NCBI GenBank assembly: GCA_023548195.1
Contig: JAJHZJ010000269.1
Location: 186,001 to 250,000, forward strand
Length of the DNA stretch: 64,000 nt
Source of the DNA: Bettongia penicillata ogilbyi
Taxonomy: Eukaryota; Chordata; Mammalia; Diprotodontia; Potoroidae
Reading direction: 5' to 3'
Below, in pieces: positions 11,197-21,702 of the stretch. A program made the position numbers and the translations under genes. The notes under the pieces are model-generated. The model saw only the letters and a program-made list of their open reading frames with translations. It did not search any database and was not told the origin of the DNA. How positions within the stretch are numbered: position 1 is the stretch's first letter; the number at the start of each line of letters is the position of its first letter.

Positions 11197-11735
11197 GTGA
11201 ATGCGAATGAAATGAACTCTCCCACAAAACAGATAATCCTACAATATATTGTTTACAAGTAACACATTAGGAAGAGAGGCATAACCACAGTGTAAAGGAA
11301 AAAAGTTTGGAGCAGAATATATTATGCTTCAGCTGACATAAAAAAAAAAACAGGGGTAGAAATTCTAATCTCAGACAGAACGAAAGCTTGCCTTCTCAGT
11401 GGAGGTGGGAGGGGAGGGAGGAAGGGAGAGAAGTTGGAATTCAAAGTATTATGAATGATTATTGAGAAATGTTTTTGCATTTATTTTGCAACTGAGAAAC
11501 AAGAAATACAAGTAATGGGGTATAGAAATCTGTCTGGCCCTACAAGAAAAGAGGGAAGATGGGGATAAGGGAAGGGATGGGTATGAGAGAAGAGAGGACA
11601 TATTGAAGGAAGGGATAATCTTAATGCGAAGCATTATGGCGTGGGATAGGTGAGAGATAGGGAGAAAATTTGGAACTTAAAATTTTGTAGAAATGAACGT
11701 TGGAAATTAAAAATAAATAAATAAGCCTTTAAATG
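11197..11735 (+). mobile_element. chimeric L1 fragment: ORF2 endonuclease start joined to 3'UTR
   Basis: 11197-11390 encodes the decayed start of L1 ORF2 endonuclease (conceptual reading around N-E-M-N-S-P, later V-E-I-L-I-S-D). At about 11390 it jumps to the L1/HAL1-type 3'UTR ('CTTCTCAGTGGAGGTGGGAG', purine-rich, 'GGAACTTAAAATTTTGTAGA') and an A-rich tail near 11710-11735. Almost all of ORF2 is missing, by internal deletion or template switch. Frames are broken. Confidence 0.7.
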
Positions 11736-11739
11736 AAAG

Positions 11740-12688
11740 AAAAGATTTTGGGGTGAGATAATCTTTTTTATCATGCAAATAGTGCCATGAGAACAGTTTT
11801 AATATATAATCAATTACATACTTCTACTAATAGTGTCCTTTTGCTTTCTGACTGAATTTCAAGAGAAATCTTTGTATTCAGAGACCAATATTTAAGATAG
11901 ATCATGACATTTCTGAAATATGAGTTGGTGAAAAAGTCCTTTAAATAGACAGGGGCTAATCCTTGAAATAAACAAAACAAAACAAAACAAAAAAACAGCC
12001 TTTACTAATCTGTTGTCCCAAGTTCAAGATCTCTAGTTTTGACTGATCATGGAAAGTAAAAATCTATAAAGTCACACTAGAATAGATGATATAATGAGCA
12101 TTTTTAAATACTTAGTCAAGCATGAAGATAAATCTTATTGAAGTAAGGAGTTTTCCAGGTGAGGGCTATTTAAATTTTATAATTGAAGCTGAAATTTAAT
12201 AAAACCAGGATTAGATTCAATTTTTTCCTCTTCCTGGAGGAGATAGGGAATAGGGGTAACTGTGGATGTTAGTATTTTCATCAGTCTTATTATTTTATAT
12301 TATCAATGAAAATGGATAAACCATGAAACATCCCAATTCAATACATAAGTTAACTAAATAATGATTATGTGTAAGATGCTGTAATAAGTTCTTTAGGGGA
12401 AACAAGGAATTTTAATATATAGTATCTATATTGTCTGAAGATACTTATGATCACATCTTTATATACATGTATACACATATACATATGTATATGTGTGTGT
12501 GTGTGTGTGTGTGTATGATACTAAGATTTTGGAGCATGGAAGGTTTATAAGTGCATAGGAGCCAAAGATTCAAAAGTTAAAGGAATTTAGGTCCACAGCT
12601 ATAAATATAGTGTACGTGAACCAATGAAAATGATCAAGTTTCCATGATGTACAAAATATATGATTTTAATGTGAAGAAAAAGATGTCT
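11740..12688. other. unassigned, with simple repeats
   Basis: Contains an (AAAAC)n-like run at 11970-11995 and a TATA/TG microsatellite at 12460-12514 ((TG)11 at 12492-12514). No gene or family recognised in the rest. Confidence 0.45.
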
Positions 12689-12689
12689 T

Positions 12690-12815
12690 AAATCCTTGCT
12701 CTTCTAATTATTAGCTTTATTATCTTGAGGCACTTCTCTGAGTCCTATTTAAGTCACTTCTCTGAGTCCTATTTTCCTTAGCTCTAATATTGAAACTTAG
12801 CAAATATGGAAGTGA
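12690..12815 (+). mobile_element. MIR fragment with internal duplication
   Basis: MIR core-like text ('CACTTCTCTGAGTCCTATTT...TTCCTTAGCTCTAATATTGA'). The 20-mer CACTTCTCTGAGTCCTATTT occurs twice, at 12731-12750 and 12755-12774, separated by AAGT, a local 24-bp tandem duplication. Confidence 0.6.
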
Positions 12816-12844
12816 ATTGGATTTAAGTGAGCAATTAGGCTCAG

Positions 12845-14525
12845 ACTACTAGACTTGGCAGGGAGTCCTAGGGAGGAACGGAGCTGGAAACAACAATAGC
12901 AATGATCACTTATTACTGAAGTCTTGTACATCTCATGAACTCATCATCAACACTGTCCTCTGTTTACCTAAATGCAATAAAACTACATGGATGCAGACTT
13001 GCAGCAAATATTGGCATTTAATCACTAAGTGATTGCAAAGAAAAGACATAGGATGTCAGAGTAATAAAAGAAATCTGTGGTGCAAAGTGGTGGACAAATC
13101 ATAGACTTATCCTCTCCACGCTAAATATTCACATTCAACAAAAATGATATCTCCAAGAAAAAGTGACTACCAGAAAAATGAATGTTAACACATTGGAGCT
13201 CTTCTCTGAGCTGGAAAAGTTGGTTTCTAACTTGGAGAGGAAATTGAGCCAAAACACAATTGGCAACAGTGGAGCAGAAAAGGAGTGGGCATCCTTTAGA
13301 GATTTTGTGTATAGCACTGCATTTGCTCATCTGGGTCAGAACACTTCACAAACACCAAGGCTGCTTTGCTGAACATGATGGGAAAATTCAGAAGCTGAGA
13401 AATGGAAAATGAGAACTCCACATGGCTTACCAGCAGGATAGTTCACCCATCTCTGGGAAGACAGCATTTAATCCCCTCAAAAGAAAAGTACAAGCAAATA
13501 TTGGAGAGATGCAGGATTCTTGACTCAGTAAGATGGCAGGTGAAATTCAATTTCATGCTGATAGTAACAATCTAAAGTCATCTTTATGATGTCCTGAAGG
13601 ATATTTATGGGCCAAAGACTTATGGTTCATCTCGAATACTCAGTGCTGATGGAGCTACAATGATTAGTGAAAAGGATATGTTCTAGCGAGATTGATGAAG
13701 ACTTCATGGTTTTCCTGACAGAACATCATCAATCAATGCTCAGGCCATTTCCCATTTTCCTCAAGTTGAAGTCAGTCCCTCCCTAGCAAAAGTTCCAACT
13801 GAAGAAAAGATTTTGAAAGGTATTAGGCAACTTTTTTTTCTGGCAACGCACCTGATTCTGGATGATTTACAAGGTAGGGGAAACAATTCTCTTATGCTTG
13901 GGCTAATTTTGACCCAACAATTAGCACCAAGAAAACACCAGTGCTCACTAGGCAACATCATACCATCCATATGCGGAACAATTTGTTACAGCAAATGGAG
14001 AAGTTTTGAATGCTGAGGATGAGCTCACTTAACTTGGCAGTGAACTTTCCAGGGATGTACACATTGATAATGAGGTTAACACATGGATTGATAGAGCTAG
14101 TTCAATGTTTGTGAGGTTCCACGGGAAAGTATGGGAAAGAAGAGATACTACACTGACTACCAAACTGAACGTCTTACAGAGCCATTGTGCTGACCTCACT
14201 GCTGAATTCCTGTGAACCCTGGAAAATATACCAGTTCCATGCCAGAAAACTGAATTCTTCAATTTGAATTGTCTCAGGAAAATTCTGAAGATTACCTGGC
14301 ACGATAAGCATCGTGACACAGAGATCTTTTCTTGAACTAAACTGTCAAGAAGTCAAATTTTGATTCAGAGAATTCAACTCCAATGGGCTAGGCATGTTTT
14401 TAAAATGCAAAATGTGTGCTTGCAAAATCGACTATTTTATGGAGGACACACAGAGCAAGTGTTCACATGGTGGTAAGAAGAAGTGATACAACACTCTCAA
14501 AGTCTCTTTAAAGAACTTTGGAATT
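12845..14525 (+). mobile_element. RTE-clade LINE, 5' segment
   Basis: Non-LTR retrotransposon of the RTE clade, the type whose endonuclease is often annotated as craniofacial development protein 2-like. Conceptual translation across several frameshifts shows the C-terminal endonuclease (12845-13130: 'KTTWMQT', then an N-H-R-L-I motif near 13105), the linker domain (13160-13600), the segment before the RT ('DVLKDIYGPKTYGSS', 'LSADGAT', 13570-13670), then near 13830-13850 a jump to the C-terminal part ('STKKT' near 13920, 'VNTWIDRASSMF', 'NCLRKILKITWHDKHRDTE', 14070-14330). The RT core with its catalytic aspartates is missing. HAL1 copy c interrupts it at 14525. Confidence 0.8.
14510..14525 (+). 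repeat. target-site duplication, left copy
   Basis: AAAGAACTTTGGAATT, identical over 16 bp to 17397-17412. It flanks the HAL1 at 14526-17396. Confidence 0.92.
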
Positions 14526-17396
14526 AGATGATACAGTAAAAGGATGACCTGTAGGATCTTTCTCCTCACAGCCCACAAAATACCTGTGAAAATGACTGAA
14601 AACAAATCCTAGAGCAGCAGAAACCACAAAATGACAGAGTGAAAGAGATTTCCAAGACAGAGCAACCTGGAAGGCTGACCGGAAAGGTCTATCTAATGGG
14701 ACTCAAAGTGAAATGCAGCCCAGCCTTGGTGCAGCAGGGAAAAGACAGGAGCAGGTTTCAGGATGCCACTAGCAGCAGTCACAGTTCGCAGATACTTCAA
14801 GCTACAAATCACAGAGAAAGCTTCAAAGGTCAGTGAGAAAGGTATTTCACCCGGGAGAGAGGGGAGCAGGGCCCTCCCTTAATCTGGATCCCAGGTAGCA
14901 GCAGCAGCACTGTCCATTTTAGGAGTCCTCAGGCAAAAGAACCTGAGGGAATCCAGCAACTGATCTGGATCTCAGCCCTGAGTGGTGATCCTACAGTGAG
15001 AAAAAGTGCTGGCTGGTGGAGATGGTGGAGGCTATGGGGAGAGAATACTACTTGTAGATCCTGGGCAGAAAAGCTTTGGTAGCTCCCAGACCAGAATGCA
15101 GGCCAGGTGAGAAGGAATCTATACTTCCTTGACTGTGCCACCTTGAAGGAACTGAGAACTTGCAGGTCCCTACATTATACCAGCTTCTTGACAAAGGACT
15201 CAAAAGTCAACTAACTGGCTATAAAAATGCCCAATAAAGGGAAAAATGGTAAGACTAGAAAAGGCTTATATTTTAGTGAACAGGTATTTTCTTCAGTCCT
15301 TTCAGGTTAGAAAGAAGAATGCATGCCATCAAGAGGAAGACATAAAAGTCAAAGTTTCTACTATTAGAACCTACAAAATAAATATACAATGTTTTAAGGC
15401 CATGGAAGAGTTCAAAAAGGATATTGAAAATCAAATAAGGGACGTCGAGGAAAAACTGGGAAGGGAAAGGAGAGTGATTCAAGAAAATCATGAAAAGTAA
15501 GTCAAAAGCTTGCTAAAGGAGACCCAAAAAAGACTGAAGAAAATAACGTCTTCAAAAATAGATTAACCCAAATGGCACAAGAGGCCCCAAAAGCAAATGA
15601 GGGCGAAGTATGCTTTAAAAAGCAGAATTATCCAAATGGAAAACAAAGTTCAAAAGCTCAGCAAAGAAAAGTTCTTTAAAAATTAGAATAGAGCAGATGG
15701 AAGCTAATGACTAGATGATAACCAAGAAATTACAAAACAAAACAAAAAGATTGGAAAAGTAGAAGTCAATGTGAAATATCTCATTGGAAAAGCAACTAAC
15801 CTGGAAAATAGAACTAGGAGAGACAACTTAAAAATTATGGGACTATCTGAAAGCTATGACCAAAAAAAGAGCCTACACATCATCTTTCATGAAATCATAA
15901 AGGAATGTTGCCCTGATATTCTAGAATCAGAGGGTAAAATAAATATTTAAGGAATCAACAAACCACCTCCTGAAAGAGATCTAAAAGGAGAAACTTCTAA
16001 GGATATTATAGCTAAATGCCACACTTCCCAGTTCAAGGAGAAAATATTGCAAGGAGCCAGAAAGAAACAATTCGAGTATTGTGGAAATACAATCAGGATA
16101 ACACAACAAATAGCACCTTCTACATTAAGGGACTGAAGGGCTTAGAGTATGATATTCCAGAATTGAAAGGAACTAGGATTAAAACCAAGAATCACCTATA
16201 CATCAAAAGTGAGTACAATGCTTCAGGGGAAAATATGGTCATTCAATGAAATAGAGGACTTTCAAGCATTATTTATGAAAAGACCAGAGCTGAATAGAAA
16301 ATTTGACTTTCAACCTCAAGAATCAAGAGAAGCATGAAAAGATAAACAGGAAAGAGATATCATAAGGGACTTACTAATGTTGAACTGTTTACATTCTTAC
16401 ATTGAAAGATAATATTTGTAATTCTTGAAAATTTTCTCAGTATTAAAGGTAGTTGGAGGCATTATACACACACATAAATATGTATATATACACATACATA
16501 TTTGTGTACATATGCATACATACATAAATACATGTATGTATGTATGTATGAGGTCACAAGGTGAGTTGAATAGGAAGGAATAATATCTTTAAAAAAACTG
16601 CATGGTGAGAGAGGAATATATCGGGAATAGAAAGGGAGAAATGGAATGGGGCAATTTATCTCTCACAAATGAGGCAAGAAAATCTTTTTCAATGGAGGGA
16701 AAATCGTGGAGGTGAGAGGGAGAAAGCATAACTTACTCTCATCACATTTGGCTTAAGGAGGGACTAACATGCATACTCAATTTGATATGAATATCTGTCT
16801 TAAACTACATGAAAGTAGGAGAGAAAGGGATAAGTCAGGTTTGGGAATGAAAGAAGGAAAGACAAATGAGAGGAGAGAGTAATTAGAAGTAAATACTTTT
16901 GGAGAGGGACACGGTCTAAAGAGAGAATAGAATAAATGGGGGGTAGGATAGGATCAAGGGAAATATAGTTAGTCTTTCATAACATGCCTACTATGGAAGT
17001 CTTTAGCAAAACGAAACATATATACCCTATATGGAATTACTTACCTTCTCAGTAATGATATGCGGAGAAGGAGATAGTGAAAGAAGTAGAACCTCAAAGT
17101 TTAAGGAATGTATGTTGAGACTGTTTTTTTCATGCACCTGGGAAATAAGAAATACAGGTAATAGGGTATAGAAATGTATCTTGCCCTACAAGAAAAGAGA
17201 GAAGATGAGTATACGGGAAGGGAGGGGTGTGATAGAAAGCAGGACAGTTTGGGGGAAGAGATAATCAAAATGTACACTATTTTGGCATGAGGGAGGGGAG
17301 AGATGGGGAGAAAATTTGCAACTCGAAGTCTTGTGAAAATGAATGCTGATAAATAAAAATAAAAATTAATTAAAAAATAATAATTCCTACCATAAA
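14526..17396 (+). mobile_element. complete HAL1 (copy c)
   Basis: Plus-strand ORF2-less L1 derivative of about 2.87 kb inserted in the RTE LINE. It has a ~710-bp 5'UTR (14526-15236), a decayed ORF1 (15237-16337) and a 3'UTR of ~1.06 kb with a CATA/TG simple repeat (16460-16550), purine-rich stretches and an A-rich tail (17350-17396). The perfect 16-bp target-site duplication proves that the termini are original, so the lack of ORF2 is not a truncation artefact. Confidence 0.88.
15237..16337 (+). pseudogene. HAL1 ORF1 (decayed)
   Basis: Starts Met-Pro-Asn-Lys-Gly-Lys like the other copies. The longest open piece, read from 15246 to 15500, covers the N-terminus and early coiled coil. The RRM is recognisable near 15800-15990 (counterpart of NLKIMGLSES) and the C-terminal domain near 16030-16300 (counterparts of the ILQ-AR, RITYTSK and FNEIEDFQAL regions). 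Stops and frameshifts break it repeatedly, so no protein is expected. Confidence 0.8.
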
Positions 17397-17412
17397 AAAG
17401 AACTTTGGAATT
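17397..17412 (+). repeat. target-site duplication, right copy
   Basis: AAAGAACTTTGGAATT, identical to 14510-14525. It directly follows the HAL1 tail. Confidence 0.92.
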
Positions 17413-17570
17413 GATTATGTGACATGGCATAGGTTGTCTCAGTACAGCCTGCCCACATCACAGAAACTACTGCACTCTATAGCAAAACAATATTGAAACA
17501 GCTCAAAGAAAATGCAGTATGTACAAATTTAGAGAATCCACCCAAATCTTCACATGGACTATCTGTTGCA
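17397..17570 (+). mobile_element. RTE-clade LINE, 3' segment
   Basis: Continues the RTE reading broken at 14525. After the duplicated site the conceptual protein goes on 'NFGIDYVTWHRLSQYSLPT', the expected C-terminal end of RTE pol, then the 3' flank, ending about 17570. Both halves join without loss at the HAL1 target site. Confidence 0.75.
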
Positions 17571-17695
17571 GTGAAAAGGGCATAAATTAGAAGATCTGAA
17601 TTTTTATCTTGTATTTCCCATTTACCAATTGCATGAGTTTAGGCACATCACTTAATCTCACCACCTCTCCAGGTTCAAAATAAGGGTAATAATAA
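17570..17695 (+). mobile_element. MIR fragment
   Basis: Diverged MIR with 'GTGAAAAGGGCATAAATTAG', 'GAGTTTAGGCACATCACTTA' and a 'CTCTCCAGGTTCAAAATAAG' region matching the CORE order. Confidence 0.5.
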
Positions 17696-17919
17696 GTTTA
17701 TTAAAATACAACGCCCAAACAGTTAGACTTGGGGGCAGATATGACAGATATGTATGACAATGTGAGCTAAAGCTATAGAGAAAATTGCTTTGCTTTCTCA
17801 GTTTACTGTTTGTTCAAGGTGCAAATTAATTTGCAGGCTAACTCAAAATCTAGTCATCTGTACCAAAGGGTTTTAACCTCCACACTTATTTAGGGATCTA
17901 ACAGGAAAAGGAAAGGATT

Positions 17920-18600
17920 AATATTAGCCTTGGGGCATTCTCCTTGACTTTTGTTTTTTGTTAGCTGGGGTGTGGAGGATATGACGAAAGAATTGTGAGC
18001 CAGCCATTATCTGTTTCTAGCCAGGTTCCAATCTCTCTAGTAAACTTGCTGAGGTTTGACTTGTCTGAAAGAGATGAGCCTGGAAGGTAACAAGGAGTAA
18101 CATATCAAGAATCTCAGAACACCATTCACCAATTTATTGGGAACCAGTAGAGCAATGCAGCCAACAAAGAAGCTCAAAAGCCAACACAGAATATGGGACC
18201 AGCAGAGATCAGTGGAGTCACCTGTCCAGGGAAACAGTCAAGTAAGAGTGGCTGAGTGAAATCACCTCAAAATGTTAGCATCTTGTAATTTTAGAAGTAT
18301 AAATTGCCCTTCTGTGCTTATATTCCCCAAATATGTCCCCCTTCAGAGCAATCTCTGTGAATGCTCACTTTCTCCATTCATGAGGTGTATATTTGTGGGC
18401 AAGTATGTCCTAGGTTTACTGGGGAAAGGAAGAGAATGAATATTCTATTGCCAATTTCCTTACTACGTTATTTTATTAAATGGCTTCTCTTTGAATCAAT
18501 GTCCTCCGGTTGATTAGAGAAAGAGTATACATATCAGTTGGGCCTCATGAGTCTTGGTTTGGAGTAGATGTGGTCCCACAGAATATTAAAATATTAAATA
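17920..18600 (+). mobile_element. possible solo LTR
   Basis: A moderately GC-rich block with LTR-like order: a TATA-like 'TATAAATTGCC' at about 18299 and an ATTAAA polyadenylation-like signal about 180 bp later (18475-18480), followed by T/G-rich sequence. There is no second copy in the window and no clear TG...CA ends, so this is a suggestion only. The flanks 17700-17920 and 18600-18754 show nothing else. Confidence 0.3.
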
Positions 18601-18754
18601 TTAAATTGTTTCTGGGGATCCCAAAGGTGAAAGGAGAATGCCTTAGGTACTACATTTATTTCCCCCATTATGCTTAAGAAAGTGTTTTATGTATAATGAC
18701 TATTCAATAATTGTATACAGAATTGAATTTTCTGTTGTTCTTTAACCTGGCAAG

Positions 18755-20937
18755 CAATTTTCATTTATTTATTTATTTAACTTTTTACATTCATTTTCAC
18801 ACAATTTTGGGTTTTAATTTTCTCCCCTTTTATCCCCTCCCCACACTCCAATACCCCAAGCAATCTAATTTTCCCTATCTCCAATCTGCCCTCTCTTCTG
18901 TCATCCCTCCCTTCTCTTGTCTCCATTTTCTCTTGTCTCCTGTAGGGCCAGATGACTTTCTATTCCTCATTAACTGTATGTCTTCTTTCCTAGTAGCAAC
19001 AACAATACTAAACAGTTGTTCCTAAAACTTTGAGTTCCAAATTCTCCCCATCCCTCCCTCCCCACCCATTCCCTTTGGGAAGGCAGGCAATTCAATATAG
19101 GCCATATCTGTGTAGTTGTGCAAATGACTTCCCTGATAGTCGTGTTGTGTAAGTCTAACTGAATTACCCTCCATCCTATCCTGCCCCTCATTGTTTCCAT
19201 TCTGTCTTTTGATCCTGTCCCTCCCCAAGTGCTGATTTCAAATTGCTCCCTCCTCCCTTTGCCCTCCCTTCCATCATTCCCCCCCTTGCTTATCTCCTTC
19301 TCCCCCACTTTCCTATACTGTAAGATAGGATTTCATACCAAAATGAGTGTGCATTTTATTCCTTCCTTTAGTCAAATGTGATGAGGGTAAACTTCTTGTT
19401 TTTTTTTTTTTTTTTCTCAGCTCTCCTCTTTTTCCCTCCACTAAAAAGTCTCCTACTTGCCTCTAAAATGACAGAAAATTACACCATTCCATTTCACTCT
19501 CTTTCCTCCCACTACGTTTTTCTCTCACCATTTACCTTAATTTCTTTTAAGATATGGTCCCATCCTATTCAATTCACTCTGTGCTCTCTGTCTCTGTATG
19601 TGTGTGCATGTGTGTATGTGTGTGTGCGTGCATGCGTGTACTTGTGTGTGTATGGACCCACCAACTACCGAGACACTGAAAAATTTTGAGTTACAAATAT
19701 TGTCTTTCCATGTATGAATGTAAACAGTTCACTTCTGCTAAGTCCCTTAAGACTTCTCTTTGCTGTTTACTTTTTCATGCTTCTTCTCATTCTTGTGTTT
19801 GAAAGTCAAATTTTCTTTTCAGCTCTGGTCTTATCATCAAGAATGATTGAAAGTCCTCTGTTTCATTGAAAGACCATATTTTCCCCTGAAGTATTATACT
19901 CAGTTTAGCTGGGTAGGTGATTCTTGGTTTGAGTCCTAGTTCCTTTGACTTCTGGAATATCCTATTCCACGCCCTTCGATCCCTTAATGTAGAAGCTGCT
20001 AGATCTTGAGTTATCCTGATTTTATTTCCACAATACTGGAATTGTTTCTTTCTAGCTGCTTGCAAGATTTTCTCCTTGAGCTGGGAGTTCTGGAATTTGG
20101 CCACACTGTTCCTAAGAGTTTCTCTTTTTGGATCTCTTTCAGGTGGTGATCGATGGATTCTTTCAACACTTATTTTGCCCTCTGGTTGTAGGATATCAGG
20201 GCAGTTTTCCTTGATAATTTCATGGAAGATGATGTCTAGGCTCTTTTTATGATCATGGCTTTCAGGTAGTCCCATAATTTTTAAATTGTCTCTCCTGGAT
20301 CTACTTTCCAGGTCAGTTGTTTTTCCCATGAGATATTTCACATTCTCTTCCATTTTTTCATTCTTTTGGTTTTGTTTTGTGATTTCTTGGTTTCTTGTAA
20401 AGTCATTAGACTCCATCTGTTCCATTCTAATTTTGAGAGAACTATTATCTTCAGTGAACTTTTGCACCTCTTTTTCCATTTGGCTAATTCTGCTTTTGAA
20501 AGCATTCTTCTCCTCATTGGCTTTTTGAACCTCTTTTGCCAATTGAGTGAGCCTATTTTTCAAGGTGTTATTTTCTTCAGCATTTTTTTGGGTCTCCTTT
20601 ACCAAAGTATTGACCCGTTTTTCATACTTTTCTTGCATCTCCCTCATTTCTCTTTCCAGTTTTTCCTCCATCTGTCTAACTTGCTTTTCAAAATCCTTTT
20701 TGAGCAAGACCTGAGCCCACCCGACATCCCCTGGGATGTCTGGGATACAGAGTGCTTGGGGTCTGAGATTCAAATGGGCTTTCCGCAGCAGGTGCCGCTG
20801 CTATTCAATGTGAGCTTTAGTTCTGGTGCTGGAGTGGGGGCAGGGCCACCTCCCAGGCTCAGTTCCCTCAGAGACTTTATGCAGAGACCTTCAGTAATGA
20901 AGTGGGGTGGGGCAGGGCCATCTCCCAGGTTCAGCAT
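18755..20937 (-). mobile_element. HAL1 (copy d), 5'-truncated
   Basis: Minus-strand HAL1 closely related to copy A. The 3' end is at 18755 (A/T-rich ATTT repeats as in copy A). The ~1-kb 3'UTR includes a (TG)n at 19590-19650, then a 328-codon open ORF1 (19787-20773) and about 165 bp of 5'UTR. The 5'UTR ends abruptly at 20937, where sequence of a different, older HAL1 begins. No ORF2. Confidence 0.82.
19787..20773 (-). CDS. HAL1 ORF1 protein variant (328 aa, N-terminal deletion)
   Basis: Same family as the 368-aa ORF1 at 3755-4861. From 'WAQVLLKKDFEKQV' to the C-terminal 'KFDFQTQE' the two proteins align with few changes: coiled coil about 25-158, RRM from about 163 ('DNLKIMGLPES'), C-terminal domain about 235-312 ('RITYPAKLS'). 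The usual MPxKGKK start and acidic N-terminus are gone. An internal deletion fused leader sequence (MNLRPQAL) in frame to residue ~44 of the normal protein. The same leader text precedes the normal start in the copy near 24438. The assigned Met is therefore from former 5'UTR; use of it is uncertain. Expression unknown. Confidence 0.65.
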   Translation of the reverse strand: MNLRPQALCIPDIPGDVGWAQVLLKKDFEKQVRQMEEKLEREMREMQEKYEKRVNTLVKETQKNAEENNTLKNRLTQLAKEVQKANEEKNAFKSRISQMEKEVQKFTEDNSSLKIRMEQMESNDFTRNQEITKQNQKNEKMEENVKYLMGKTTDLESRSRRDNLKIMGLPESHDHKKSLDIIFHEIIKENCPDILQPEGKISVERIHRSPPERDPKRETLRNSVAKFQNSQLKEKILQAARKKQFQYCGNKIRITQDLAASTLRDRRAWNRIFQKSKELGLKPRITYPAKLSIILQGKIWSFNETEDFQSFLMIRPELKRKFDFQTQE

Positions 20938-21700
20938 TGTTCTTCCTCATCTACATGGATGGGGGAACCAGGAAAGCCACCTTTTATAGTCTTATTTTTT
21001 TTCCTTTTTTGGGCATTTTTCGAAACATTTATTTGACTTTCATGAAGTGTAGGGTATACTCTGGGAAACTCAGTTCCCCCACAGTGGCAAACTCAAGGGA
21101 GATGAGTTACTCCCCAATGGCCTCCAACTCTGCCAGTCCATCTTACTTACTACTTATCCCAGGACCATGCTCATGGCTGAGGTTCAGATCAGGTGCTCAA
21201 TTACTCCAGGACGTTTAAACTGAGGGCTCCTACAATGGACATAACCTGTTGCTTGCTGTGGCCATGCCCACCTCATTCACTACAGGCCCCTGCTGGTGCT
21301 GCTGCCTCCCCAGGTCCTGAGGAGAACCCTGCTCCCTTCTTGCTGTGGTTGAAAAAGACCTCTCAATGACCTTTGAAATGCCTTCGTCACCTGTGGGTTG
21401 AAGTATCTGAGAACCTGTGCTATTGCTGGGTATTCCACCCCTGAGGCCTACTCTCAGCCTGTTTTTCCCATAGGTGATGTGCTGCCAGTCCAAGACTGGC
21501 CTGTGCTCGATTCTGTGTCTGGTGTGACAGACCTTTCCCATCAGTCTTCCAGGTCACCCTCAGCTACAAATCTCCTGTTTTGTTCTGTGGCTTCTGATGC
21601 TCCAGAATTTGTTGAGCATCATTCTTTACAGATATTTTATGGGCTGTGAGGAAAGAGCTGGAATATGTGCATCTTTCTACTCAGCTATCTAGGCTCCACC
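20938..21700 (-). mobile_element. HAL1 5' fragment (copy e)
   Basis: On the minus strand: 5' end near 21695 ('GGAGCCTAGATAGCTGAGTAG', a decayed version of the standard opening), about 680 bp of 5'UTR, an ORF1 start (MPKKGK-like) near 21017 and a few tens of codons ending at 20938. The remainder is absent. It is more diverged than copy d, so it belongs to an older subfamily. Confidence 0.65.
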
Positions 21701-21702
21701 TC

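Noticed and set aside
20366..20989. 207-codon plus-strand ORF
   Set aside because: Antisense to HAL1 ORF1 (19787-20773) and leader; no independent support.
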